Shown here: piece by piece, positions 35,546 to 45,654 of the stretch | Numbering within the stretch: the first letter of the stretch is position 1 | How the letters are laid out: the number at the start of each line of letters is the position of its first letter | DNA from: Karstenula rhodostoma CBS 690.94 | Taxonomy: Eukaryota; Ascomycota; Dothideomycetes; Pleosporales; Didymosphaeriaceae | DNA length: 64,000 nucleotides | NCBI GenBank assembly: GCA_010093485.1 | Contig: MU001497.1 | Location: 1,168,513 to 1,232,512, forward strand | Reading direction: 5' to 3' | Notes under the pieces: model-generated | Databases searched by the model: none | Told to the model about the DNA's origin: nothing | What the model saw: only the letters and a program-made list of their open reading frames with translations | Made by a program: the position numbers and the translations under genes

Positions 35546-38500
35546 TCAGAACCTCATATCCACCATCTCGGCAAATGCCTCCGCCATGGGCGACAAATCC
35601 ACAAAACTCAAATCATCCACATACGCCAGCGGTTCCGCCATCGTTCCCGTCTGCAGCGTAAGCGGGAACGCTAGAGCACCTTTCTGCTTCTGTTTCTGCT
35701 GCGGGACCACCCGTCCCTCCTTCGCGTCCGCACCCGCATCCGTGGTCAGCTCATCGCCCCAGAGCTCTAGCGGCCGCGTCACAGACCCCTGCACACCCAT
35801 GAGTTGCGAGGTAAACGCCATATCCAGCATATCCGCAGCGAGCGCCTGCTTGTGGCGCGCATCTGCCTTGGCGCGCGCCGCGCGGTCGGTGCGGGATTTG
35901 GTGAAGATGGCATCGAGGTCGTGCGAGAGGAGGTCAGCACTCTCGCGCTGGCGGAGCCACTGGTTTTCGTCTGTGAGAGCCTTGACGAGGGTGACGAACG
36001 AGCTAGATGTGGTGGCCTGCGGAGCCTCGACGGGCTCGGGGCGCTCGCGGGTCGGCTGGGGCGTGGCTGGGACGGTGTTTGAAATGTCGTCTGGAAGGGG
36101 GACGCCTTCGCGTTCGAGACGAGCGATCTCGGCTTGTAAAATCTCGGCCTCGGATCGGTACGTTTCGCGCTCGGAGCGAGCTTTATCTAGCTCAGTCTGG
36201 AGTGTTTCGATTGCGCCTACCTTCACAGCAGCCTCCTGGGCCCGGGCCTTGAGGTGCTCGATCTCGAGCTCCTTGGTGTCGATCGTCTCTTGACGTTCGC
36301 GCACCTGCAGCAGTGCTGCATGGAGCTCGGTGCTGATAAGCTGGAGCTTTTTCTCACATTCGATCGATTGTTTCTTCTCCGCTTCGATCTGTTGAGCTTT
36401 GACGACCCAGGGTGCAGGTTGCAGCTGGACTTCGAGGCAATTGTTCAGGATCGAAGCGTGTTCGTTCCATTGTTCAATGCGTGATTTAGCATCTGAGACA
36501 AATGAGTGGAGTTCACCCAGTAAATCTTTCTTGAACAGAGTGTCGATTTGAGCGGTCATCATAGTGGCGTCAACTCCCTCGGGTTCTTTCGCAAGCTTGC
36601 TCAACACACTGCGAATGAACGTTGCTGCATTCTCTTGCGCCTTGTTTGCGAAGCGGTCTAGCGATTCGTTGACGTCCACAAGAGCTTCGATGCCGTTCGG
36701 TAGGCTAGGGTAGAGGCTGTCCTTCTGTAGTGCGTTCAAAGCAGTGCTGAACTTGGTGACAACATTGAGAGCTTCGGTGGCTGTCTGTGCTGGTTCTGTG
36801 AATGCATCGAGGTTTACATGGTCCTCGACATTTTCATAGACCGGTTCAACGCGCGAGACAAAAGTCTTGATGGCATCGAAAACAGATCGAATACGTTCAA
36901 GACTGGCTCGGATGACAGATACATGGAGGATGATGGTGCTATCCGGTCGGGCGTTGGACAGGTAAGTGTTAGAGCGGTATATTGCCCCCAGAACGTTGTA
37001 AGAGCCGCGCGTAGACTCCAGAGAATCTTTCAAGTTTAGTTCGTCGCGTTTTAGACTGCTCATGCACCCTTCCACAGTGCGCAGCACGCTCTCAAAATCT
37101 TGGAACAAGTGTCCGGCTTTTACGAACTCATCTGATGTGCAAGACGCCATGGCCGTCCAGATTTGTTCGGTATACGTGTGGATGTAGTCGAGATGGCCGA
37201 CAACATCATGACGGATGAGAGCGTCCAAGACTTGTTCGGGGCCTTTCTCGGCGCCAAATTGGTCGGTTGCGGATGTCCGGATGACGGATGCAGTCAAATC
37301 AGCCTTGAAGCTAATCGACTTCGCTCTGAAATACGCTTGCACCGATGAGCCGTTGAAGTCGACGTACGCGGACTCGGTAAGATAGTGCTTGATCATGTCG
37401 CGCTCTTCTTGTGCCTCCTTCGCTGCTAGCTGCTGCAGCGATGTATCGATGTGGCGATTCGTGTCTTTGACACCTGCTGTGCGAAGTCGCCGTTGTAATT
37501 CCATGACTTCATTGAATCGCCCAGTAACATCCTTTACCTCCTCTTCGGTCGTCGCCTTGTCTGCTCGCAGATCCTGGACCTGAGATTGCAATTCCATAGC
37601 GACTGTCTGATATTTGGATAGGCGGTCTTGCAGTTCGGCATTGTCGCTTTCAATCGCATCACGCTGACGGGAGACATCGGCGAGCTGAGCATCCCTAGTC
37701 TCAAGCTCTGCTTCCAAATCGTCCGCGTGTTCAGCATAGTCATTGACGGTTTCATTGCTGACCTCAATCATAGTAGAAAGCTCTTTCCGCTCAAGCCGGA
37801 GACGTGAGATGGAATCTTCGAGGGTCGCGATCTTGTCTATGAGTTCTTCGTTCATCTCTTCCATCTCGTTGTTCGTGTCGACTCGTTCTCGCAAGTCCGA
37901 TACGTAGCCTTCGAGCTTGACAATCTCATCTTTGGCGGCGGCATAATCGGCTTCCACTGTTTCGGTATGGGCGACTTGAGCCTCGAGTTCGCGATTGCGG
38001 GCCTCGAATGCCTTGATTTGCTCTCTTGTCAAGTCGCGAAGCCTGACGATACCTTCCCGGTATCGATCCCTCTCGTTCTGGGCTTGACGCAGCATAGCAG
38101 CTTGCTTCTCGTCCTCGGGCATATCATCGTCAATGAAGGATGCTTCTTCCTGTTTAATTTCCAGTTCGAGTCGAAGTTCCTCGACAACGGCGCGCTCGTT
38201 CTCTAGTTCAGCTTCGAGCTGCTCCTTCTGCTCTTCTGCCATTTCCCTGTCAATGGTAGCCAGCTCAACCATTGTATCGCGCTCTTGCAACGCCTTTTCC
38301 AACTTGTCATTTTCTGCTTTGAGTAGAGCGACCTCTTCCTTGATACTAGCATTTTCATTACCATACTTCTGGACCTTCTCATTCAGCTTGGGGAAAATGG
38401 CCTCCTTATACCGCTCATTTTCAGTACGCAGCTTTAGTACATCTGCTTCCAGCTGGGAGGTGTCCTCTTGTTGTTTCTGCAGTCGGCGGTATTCGGCCTC

Positions 38501-39187
38501 TGGAATCTGTCGCGTGCGTTCGGTAGGCGCTTTTGCGGAAGGGGGAGCGGTGGTGTGCGAAGCCGCAGAGTGTGTGTCGAGAGAAGCGGCGGAGGCGAGG
38601 GAAGATTTACGGGTGGGGCGAGCTGCAGGAGGCTGTGATGAGCCGACAGTTGATACTCGTCTTGATTGTGCGGATGGGGTTGTGGATGCTCTCGAAGTAG
38701 CAGACGGCGGTCGGGTTGTCGAAGGCGGACGTGCGGCAGCTGGCTTTACAGGCGAAGACGGCTTCGCAGCGGCGGCGAGGCGTTGCTGGAGCGTCGTTGG
38801 TTTGGAACCCCCCACAGACGAAAGCCTGGCAGGCCGCTGGGAGGCGCCAACGCTGGATGGGCGAGATCTTGCGCCGGGCGTTGCTGGTTTCGGGGGTGCG
38901 GCTTTGGGTGCGGCGGGCCGCGCTGGTGAAATGATCTTGGTAACTTTGTCGCGAGCCGCAAACAATCCATGCATGGGAGGGCATTGGAAGTATCGCTCGC
39001 CTTGGACCGAGCCGTCGTTCTTTCCGGTTGCAGATGAGAGCTCGATGCCGACAAACTCAATGCCTTCCTGGCCCGGCACAGCGACCTCGCCAATGTATCT
39101 GATCGTCCCGCGGTGGATGGTGGGCTTCGGCTTCTCGAGTCGGACCTCCACGACCTGGCCAGCTTTCAGATCCAAAGCTGTAGCCAT
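35546..39187 (-). CDS. dynactin p150-Glued subunit
   Basis: Largest dynactin subunit (Nip100 in yeast, ro-3 in Neurospora). It tethers dynein to microtubules for nuclear migration and organelle transport. Single exon, 1213 aa from the ATG at 39187. Order: CAP-Gly domain residues about 7-78 with GKNDGSVQGERYF (microtubule/EB1 groove); a basic Ser/Pro/Ala-rich linker to about 220; a long coiled coil (about 230-560) that contacts dynein intermediate chain in homologues; the globular dynactin domain (about 640-880, YVDFNGSSVQAYFRAKSISF); a second coiled coil; and a C-terminal tail. An upstream in-frame ATG at 39361 would add 58 residues of non-conserved sequence; I prefer 39187 because CAP-Gly then lies at the terminus as in homologues. 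Confidence 0.93.
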   Translation of the reverse strand: MATALDLKAGQVVEVRLEKPKPTIHRGTIRYIGEVAVPGQEGIEFVGIELSSATGKNDGSVQGERYFQCPPMHGLFAARDKVTKIISPARPAAPKAAPPKPATPGARSRPSSVGASQRPARLSSVGGSKPTTLQQRLAAAAKPSSPVKPAAARPPSTTRPPSATSRASTTPSAQSRRVSTVGSSQPPAARPTRKSSLASAASLDTHSAASHTTAPPSAKAPTERTRQIPEAEYRRLQKQQEDTSQLEADVLKLRTENERYKEAIFPKLNEKVQKYGNENASIKEEVALLKAENDKLEKALQERDTMVELATIDREMAEEQKEQLEAELENERAVVEELRLELEIKQEEASFIDDDMPEDEKQAAMLRQAQNERDRYREGIVRLRDLTREQIKAFEARNRELEAQVAHTETVEADYAAAKDEIVKLEGYVSDLRERVDTNNEMEEMNEELIDKIATLEDSISRLRLERKELSTMIEVSNETVNDYAEHADDLEAELETRDAQLADVSRQRDAIESDNAELQDRLSKYQTVAMELQSQVQDLRADKATTEEEVKDVTGRFNEVMELQRRLRTAGVKDTNRHIDTSLQQLAAKEAQEERDMIKHYLTESAYVDFNGSSVQAYFRAKSISFKADLTASVIRTSATDQFGAEKGPEQVLDALIRHDVVGHLDYIHTYTEQIWTAMASCTSDEFVKAGHLFQDFESVLRTVEGCMSSLKRDELNLKDSLESTRGSYNVLGAIYRSNTYLSNARPDSTIILHVSVIRASLERIRSVFDAIKTFVSRVEPVYENVEDHVNLDAFTEPAQTATEALNVVTKFSTALNALQKDSLYPSLPNGIEALVDVNESLDRFANKAQENAATFIRSVLSKLAKEPEGVDATMMTAQIDTLFKKDLLGELHSFVSDAKSRIEQWNEHASILNNCLEVQLQPAPWVVKAQQIEAEKKQSIECEKKLQLISTELHAALLQVRERQETIDTKELEIEHLKARAQEAAVKVGAIETLQTELDKARSERETYRSEAEILQAEIARLEREGVPLPDDISNTVPATPQPTRERPEPVEAPQATTSSSFVTLVKALTDENQWLRQRESADLLSHDLDAIFTKSRTDRAARAKADARHKQALAADMLDMAFTSQLMGVQGSVTRPLELWGDELTTDAGADAKEGRVVPQQKQKQKGALAFPLTLQTGTMAEPLAYVDDLSFVDLSPMAEAFAEMVDMRF

Positions 39188-39660
39188 GATTGCGGGTGGA
39201 GCTGGGGTGGATGACGGGACGTTGTAGGGTCCCTTGCTAAACAACGCGTCCAAGCTCGTGGCACGCCAAGCCGTTTTGCGGGATCTCGGAGCAGGTCGTA
39301 CACGTGATAGCGCGCCTGATGAATATAAATCATTGGATTCCAAGGGACGTGACGAAACCATCCAGCGTACTCGGAGATTCCACTTTGCTGAGCCCTAAAA
39401 GGTATGGGCAACGGCGACATGCAACCTACGCGTACCTCTTACTTGCAAAGCATTCAAAGACTAGCTAGAATACTTAGCATTTCTCATCAATGTCGTTCCA
39501 GGCAAGGTTTGTGTGACTTCCTACATCTACTCTATAACCGATTCGAATATCCATAAGGATGTATTGCACCGAGCTTCGCCGACCTATCACCAACATAGAT
39601 CATACATGTACACTTCATGCCCCCTACAAAACACCAATACACCGGAGCGCCGCGAGCCTC
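39188..39660. other. intergenic between dynactin and ABCD genes
   Basis: Upstream region of the dynactin gene, after the ABCD transporter stop. It contains the alternative dynactin ATG at 39361 in frame. Nothing else recognised. Confidence 0.5.
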
Positions 39661-42013
39661 TCATTGCGACGTCAACTCCAGCTCCTTGATTCTCTCCTCA
39701 ATGTCCGGCACAGCGCGGAGCTGCAAGTCGATTTCGTCTTTCTCACTGGGAAGAAAGATTAGGCTGACATACAACCAATGGACAGTGAACATGACTTACT
39801 CTTCAAGCTCTAATCTCCTCTCAGCATCCAGCGTGGTGAAGACGAACCCGCCCTGGCCATCAAACTGCAAAATCTTCTCGTGGTATTTCCACAGACTTCT
39901 CCTGTGGCTGACAGTCATGAGTGTGATGCCCAGCCTGCTCATTGTTAGCACTTCTATCAACTATAGGACCAAGGCTATGGGAAGCTCACCTCTTCGCCTC
40001 CTCATACATCACCCGCTCGATCTCCAGGGTAACACTACTCGTGCACTCATCCAAAATCGCATACCGCGGGCGGTGGTAGAACAGTCTCGCCATCGCGACC
40101 CTCTGCTGTAGCCCGCCACTCAAAACGTCGGTCCACTCCTGCTCCGCGTCCCAGCCGCCGGGTCGGTCAACGATACCCTCGATTTGGACGACCTCCAGGA
40201 TAGCAAGAAGGTCCGCGTCCGTAATGTTCTTATCACGCATCTCGCGCAGACTGTCAGGGTAGATGATCTGCTGGCGGAGCGTGCCGCGGGAGAGGTAGGG
40301 CCGTTGTGGGATGTAGAAGATAGCTTCGAACGGTGGTTTTCGTACAGTGCCGCCGTAGACGGGCCATAGACCGCCCAAAATGCGGAACAGACTGGATTTG
40401 CCGCAGCCATTGGGTCCTATGATGAGTAGATGGTCGCCAGGTTTGACGGCGAAGCTGAGCTTGCGAACGAGGACGTCGCCGTTGGGGCTTACAATGGGGA
40501 CATCCTTGAACATGATGTCTTCGCCCTCCGTGACTTCTCCGCGACCGCGCAGAACAGCTGCATTCTCTTCCGTGTCTGCGGAGGAAACGAGTTTCTTCTC
40601 GAAGTGGCCGGCCTGGATGTCGTCGATAACATCGAGGAGAGTGGCTACGCGCGAGGTGTAGCCGGCAAGCTCGGTGATTTCTTTGTAGGAAAACATGACG
40701 CGACCGAAGGCGTCTGAGGACATGAGGAGCATGCGGCGGTTGGTTACAAAGCCTTTCATAGTTGATTAGCGATTCTTTCGTGCGCAGCTCGTGAAAAAAC
40801 TCACTCTCTGTCCGATCGCCCATGTTGGTTCCAGTCCCGGGAACCTTAAAGAAGACAGGCACACTGCACAGCAACAACCCCAACGCTCCCCAGAAATACT
40901 TTATCACAAAATCTTCCATAACACCATGATAGAACCTCCTTCTTAATATCCTGTTTACATGTTTGATCAATGTGAAATATCCTTTGTCTAGTGTATCTTT
41001 TTCCGCTTCGTGCCCGTGGTACAATGCCACCTCTTCACTGTAGTCGATCAACCGCGAGTGCTGGAAGCGGAACTCGCCTTCAAGACGTGCCTCATCAGCA
41101 ACGTATTTGCCGAATGGTGGAGTGAGCGCGCGCATGACGTTCGCCGATAACTGCACGAGGAGGGACATGAAGAAGAGACCTTCGCCGCCAACGCTGCGGG
41201 ACAGCGAGTAGTTGTAGACGACCATATCAAGCACAGGTTTCGCAAGGTTGGAGTACAGTTCCGCTAAGCTGTTGGCGAACTTGGCAACATCCACGGTGAT
41301 GAGCTGGTCCGCATTTTTAATCCGGTCATCGAGGGCCGAGAGCGTGTAAAAAGTCATATGTGAAAGGTACTTGCTGTGGACATGGTTGGTGAGTCTCGTA
41401 CGGTACTGTAGGGACAGCTTGCACTGGTGATAAGACAGCTGTTCACGTTAGCCTGGACCAGTACGGACCCTTTATCAGACCTGGCTACACATACCATAGA
41501 ATTCGTGAACGTCGCAGGTACCGCCACTGTCATCCACCATACCAATCCCCATAGAAAGTCTTTCCCCTTCCCCCTGACCAGACTACTGACCAGCCGTCCA
41601 TCCAACTCGGCCACATACAGACTAATCATGGTCCGCAGCACCAGAAACACACTGTGGCTGATCAACAACCGAAACTCCTTGCTCCGCCATCCTGGTATGC
41701 ATATCTTCAGCAGCCTCAGCAGGTTCTTGAAGAACTCGCGATTGAGCTCGACCTTCTTCCGGCCCGTGGCTTCGCCCTCAGACGGCGCCGTGGATGTCTT
41801 GCGGAGGGCTTTGGCGCGCAGAGCCGCGGCTTTCTGCTCGGCGATGGCGCTTCGGATGCGGTTTATGAGCGCGACGAAGAGCGTGAGGTAGACGGCGCGC
41901 GATATCTTCGTCCGGTGCTGCAAGTAGATGCGCGTGAAATCGTTGACGAGCGATTTCAGCGAGGATGTGCTGAGGTGGGTTCGCGCGTGGGCGAACTTGG
42001 AGAGCACGGCCAT
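39661..42013 (-). CDS. ABCD-family peroxisomal acyl-CoA half-transporter
   Basis: ABC half-transporter of the ALDP/Pxa1-Pxa2 family, which as a dimer imports fatty acyl-CoA into peroxisomes for beta-oxidation. Five exons: 42013-41495, 41438-40805, 40752-39990, 39934-39800, 39745-39661 (2136 nt, 711 aa); all introns are GT..AG with matching phases. The N-terminal half has the membrane domain ([38 protein letters not shown]) and the ABCD loop [20 protein letters not shown], the EAA-like motif. The nucleotide-binding domain has Walker [10 protein letters not shown] near 496, signature LSGGLQQR near 594, Walker [10 protein letters not shown], and the H-loop MTVSHR encoded after intron 3. All ATPase motifs are intact. 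Whether it is the Pxa1 or Pxa2 type cannot be decided here. Confidence 0.93.
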
Positions 42014-42592
42014 GGCTATCGTGAGGGCGTCATTCGGGGTGGGACGCGCTGTGGACTAGTCCGATGGGTGCAATGGATCGTGGATTGGATGGTGTTTGGG
42101 CTGTGGTGAGGCTGCTCAGCCGCCGGGCGTTTGGTGCATAGCTGGCTGATGTTCACTCGGTGATGCGCCGCATGTGATGCCCGCTGCCCAGTGGCGTCCC
42201 CAGGTCCAACACTTGTGAAAGCCTCGGCCCGTCTGATCCCCACAAACCGCCTAGCTTGATCGAGATAGCTCCAGCTCCATAATTTGGCTTGTGATTGATT
42301 AAAACTTGTGATTTAACTTTGCCATAACCGGATCTATAAAGTAGCTAGAGTAGAGTGCGGAGATGTCTCAAAGTGAAAATTGACTTCAGGATCGTATTGG
42401 TGTATATATGCTCCAGTCCATCGCTGAGGAAGCAGGTCTTCACTACCTCTAGGTTTTGCATTCTTAGGCGTGGGGGCGAAGCCGATAACTCCAGCCATCA
42501 TCCACGTCTAGCCCTTACCGCGTCTCCCTCCCCCGAAAACTCAACATTACATTACCATCTGCCATCCTCTTCCCCAGTCTAACCCAACACCA
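42014..42592. other. intergenic, no gene recognised
   Basis: 579 bp upstream of the ABCD gene; nothing else seen. Confidence 0.5.
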
Positions 42593-43134
42593 TCACACCC
42601 TGAAACACTGAAACCCCCGCGCCGCATCGTTCCAGCCCCCTGCTTCCTTCGTCAAATCCGCACTCCCTGGATCCTGCAGCTTGAAAGAGGCGCTGCCGTC
42701 GAAGGTCCTACACGAGCCGTTCCTGGTCGTCTTAGCTTCATGTTTTGTTCCGTTACCGGCACACACCCATCCCGATGCACCACCCAGTGGACGGAGAGGC
42801 AAAGTCAAATAGGGGCGGGAAGTGAAGTGAAGGAGTGGGATACGTACTTGTAGAATGTGCAGCTGAACCCCTTATCGGGCCTCACACTCGAAGCCGTGCC
42901 ATCCAGACTCACGCAGTCTCCCGAGCCGATGGCGTACAGCACGTTGACGCATTTGCCGCCCCAGTTTACATCCTCGCACACATACACCTAACCCTAGACA
43001 TTAGCAAGTGATTTTGAAGCCTGCAGAGGAGGGGGAGGATGGGGAGGCAGACGTACATTTGCGAGATCTGCTGTGGGGCGTGCGAGGGCGGTGGTGAGGA
43101 GGGCGAAGAGGGTGAGGATCATGGGGATGAGCAT
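42593..43134 (-). CDS. small secreted cysteine-containing protein, gene model unresolved
   Basis: Candidate secreted protein or effector-like gene. Exon 1 43134-43057 encodes a classical signal peptide (MLIPMILTLFALLTTALA, cleavage likely before RPTADLA). Exon 2 starts at 42987 (intron GTACGT..GTTAG, phase 0): VYVCEDVNWGGKCVNVLYAI, then GFSCTFYK with a strong donor (AA|GTACGT). The next block, GGASGWVCAGNGTKHE..GSCRTFDGSASFKL..GFQCFRV to the stop at 42593, is in another frame and clearly belongs to the same Cys-spaced domain. No AG acceptor exists between the donor and this block. Either a non-canonical 3' splice site is used or the gene is broken. About seven cysteines in the mature part suggest a disulfide-stabilised small fold. 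No family named. Confidence 0.6.
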
Positions 43135-43996
43135 TGTGGAGATGATGGCGGGTGGGTGAGATATGGCGTGAGTACAGGGTATTGTCGAATTCTAGAAACC
43201 GACTCAGTAAAGCAGGAGCAGAGGATTGTATATGACAAGCTTGAGAGACGCGGAGGCTGGCGAAGAATGTCACATCATAGCCTCCTCGCCCCCTCTTATA
43301 CCCATGGAGATTTGCTCGCTGATTCAAGGCGTTTGCATTCGCCTGTATGTGAAGATGGGAAACGGCGCTGTGTTGTGTTGATTGCAGGCTATGACCGGGG
43401 TGTTGATTAGTGGGACTAGGGGGGATGGGGTAGTGCAGTCACACTGAGGTGGGTTACACAAGGCGATGCACACGCCACCCGCTAACGTTGTGCGCGTGGT
43501 CGTGGTGTTGGGTTCGTGGTCGTTTGGACGTGATTTTGATGCTACTGTGGAAAGTGTCGCATAGAGGTGTCGTTGGTCGTGCCTGTTGCGTTTGGATGTC
43601 GTGAGTAACGATGGGGAAGGGCGATCCATGTTGGGCTCTCGACACTGATCGTCGTCTGCTGCGCCGAGTCTTTGTGACACGGCAACCTGTTTGTTGCCGT
43701 GCCAAATGTCATGTAGTTTATCGACAAAAAATCACGTTTGATCGAAAGGACGAGGGAACTTGGAGCGATGGGGTTGGTTGTGGATAGGAATCCCTTACTG
43801 TAGATCCAGAGTGGATTCGTGGAACAATACATTGCAGGTACAACAGACGTACAACGCATTTCTACAATGGTATACCCGCGTCTTATCCCTGACGGAACCC
43901 AAAACAAGCAGTATCATGGAGCAACGCCGTGCGCTATGAGTGTCCAAAAACCAAAAAGAAGTCGTGAGGGAAAGACGCCTGCGACCACAGGGAGTA
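43135..43996. other. intergenic, no gene recognised
   Basis: 862 bp upstream of the secreted-protein gene and downstream of the TMEM115-like gene; no supported frames. Confidence 0.5.
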
Positions 43997-45119
43997 CTAT
44001 GTCGTTGGCTCGGAGCTTGACACTGCAGGTGTGCTTAGTACAGCTGGCGCCGGTTGGGCTGGTGCTGGTGCAGGGCGAGACGTGGCAGCATGTAGCCTTT
44101 GGTCCAGCGCCTTCAATGCCAGTGCACGTCTGCGCTCTGCTTCGGCGCGCGTTTGGCCGCCCTTCCCGCCGCGGCTGTTGGGGTTCATGATGCTGGGCAA
44201 GCCGCCTTCTACTCGTGCGCTTGCCTGCTCGTTCCCTGCGTCGATGTCTTCGGCGGAGAATGGTGTGCATACCTTCAGCGAGACCATGGTGCCATACACC
44301 TGATCGGCGACTGTGCCGATGGGAGTCTGCAGGGGTTCGGGAAAGAAGTGAGCAAAGGCAAACGTGTCCGAGGCATCGCCTTTGATGACAGAACCATCGC
44401 CGGTGGCAGCAGAGGACAACGAGGGGCTGACGCGGTAGAAGCGAAGGTAGACCCAGGCGGTCAGGAAGCCGAACCAGGCCAGGAACATGGCCGTCTCTGT
44501 GCCGAGGGCTATGCCGGATATGGTGTTGGCGAGGAGGAATATGGCGGGGAAATGCTTCACACGCATACGTATGAGGCCCTTTGCGATTGCGACGGTGTGC
44601 TCGGGGACGAGCTGCTTGAAGGAGACGAGGAAGCCGGCCTGGATGGCGATGCCGCCGGCGATTGTGGTAGTGCTGCACGCGCTGTCAGTACCGAGACGCG
44701 AGGTCGCGGGGCCTCACTTACAGCGTGCGCTCGTTCCTGGAGAGGACATAGCCAACGACGTAGAGCAGGAAGCTCAGCAGGTTGGGCACCATGGACACGA
44801 AGAGAATGAACTTTGCGAACTCGGTGGACCCCCATGCGCGCTCCAGATAGCGGCCCCCGTAGAAGACAGTGAGGCCCGTGGTCACCAGCCCCAGCACGTT
44901 CTGCTCCACGGTGGTCGCGAGCAGGAACACCCACGGATAGACGACCGAGACGCCCGGCACGATGGAGAGGTAGGGCACGCCATTGCCCACGGCGGTCACG
45001 GGCTTCGCGGCGCGCTCGGTCCAGCTCGAGGCGGGCCGGAGGGCGAAGTTGAGCAGCGTGAAGAGCACGAGCGCGGCGAGCAGGCCGCGGGTCAAGGGCG
45101 GCAGGTTGATGCGGGCCAT
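43997..45119 (-). CDS. TMEM115/DUF1751 rhomboid-like Golgi membrane protein
   Basis: Multi-pass membrane protein of the TMEM115 (DUF1751, PF08551-like) family; rhomboid-fold proteins without protease residues that act in Golgi-to-ER retrograde transport in animals. Two exons, 45119-44722 and 44672-43997 (357 aa), intron GTAAGT..GTGCAG. About six hydrophobic segments: RGLLAALVLFTLLNFAL (residues about 11-27), VYPWVFLLATTVEQNVLGLV, FAKFILFVSMVPNLLSFLLY, IAIQAGFLVSFKQLVP, HFPAIFLLANTISGIAL and MFLAWFGFLTAWVYLRFYR. The family-typical RYLERAWGSTEF lies between segments. A long Ala/Arg/Pro-rich cytosolic tail follows. Its start is 535 bp from the divergent WD40 gene. Confidence 0.88.
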
Positions 45120-45152
45120 GGCGGGTCGTGGGAGAGGGGCGGGGCGGTTCGA

Positions 45153-45204
<52 letters not shown>
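45153..45204. repeat. (TGTTGC)n hexanucleotide repeat, about 8.5 copies
   Basis: Perfect hexamer run in the 5' leader of the TMEM115-like gene, 34 bp before its ATG. On the minus strand it reads (GCAACA)n, so the leader mRNA would carry a CAACAG-like repeat. Confidence 0.93.
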
Positions 45205-45447
45205 CAACGCAGAGGTGGAGGCCACGAGCTGCCAGCGCGCAAGCTCTCAGGGCTTGGATTTGGGGTTGGGTTTCGGTTTGGGCCAGGGCGTCGACGTCCC
45301 CCAGGCCAAGCTGCAAGCTGGCGGGCTACGCAGTCCGAGTATAGCGGTTCGGCAGTGCACAAGCTTGATGCCGATCCTTGCTGCACCGATCCACCACATC
45401 CGCTAACCACCACCCACACTCCCCAGCCCAGGCACCGAGCGAGACGC

Positions 45448-45525
45448 ACAACGGCGACGCCAACGGCAGCGGCGACGCCAACGGCAACGGCAACAGCAAC
45501 GGCAACGGCAACGGCAACAGCACAC
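45448..45525. repeat. imperfect GGCAAC/GGCGAC hexanucleotide repeat
   Basis: About 13 hexamer units in the leader of the WD40 gene with single-base variants (AACGGC, GACGCC, AACAGC). Related in base content to the repeat at 45153 but on the other side of the promoter. Confidence 0.85.
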
Positions 45526-45654
45526 TCGCGCTCGCGCTCGCAACCCGCAACCCGCAACCCGCCTCTCCCTATCCCTCGCTGCTCGCTGCTCGCTGCTCCC
45601 CGGCCGGACGCGCCCTGCACCAGCTTCTCTGCGCGCCGCGCCGCGACATGCGCC

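Larger units (their letters stand above)
45120..45654. promoter_or_regulatory. divergent intergenic region with two hexanucleotide repeats
   Basis: Shared promoter interval of the TMEM115-like and WD40 genes. It has a TGTTGC-type repeat near the first start and a GGCAAC-type repeat nearer the second (separate entries). Confidence 0.6.

Noticed and set aside
38133..39227. 364-codon plus-strand frame
   Set aside because: It is antisense to the coiled-coil and CAP-Gly coding sequence of the dynactin gene; Ser-rich composition is the complement of Glu/Lys/Arg-rich codons.
45092..45316. Minus-strand frame encoding a polyglutamine run
   Set aside because: The Gln run is just the TGTTGC hexamer repeat read in one frame, located upstream of the TMEM115-like start codon.
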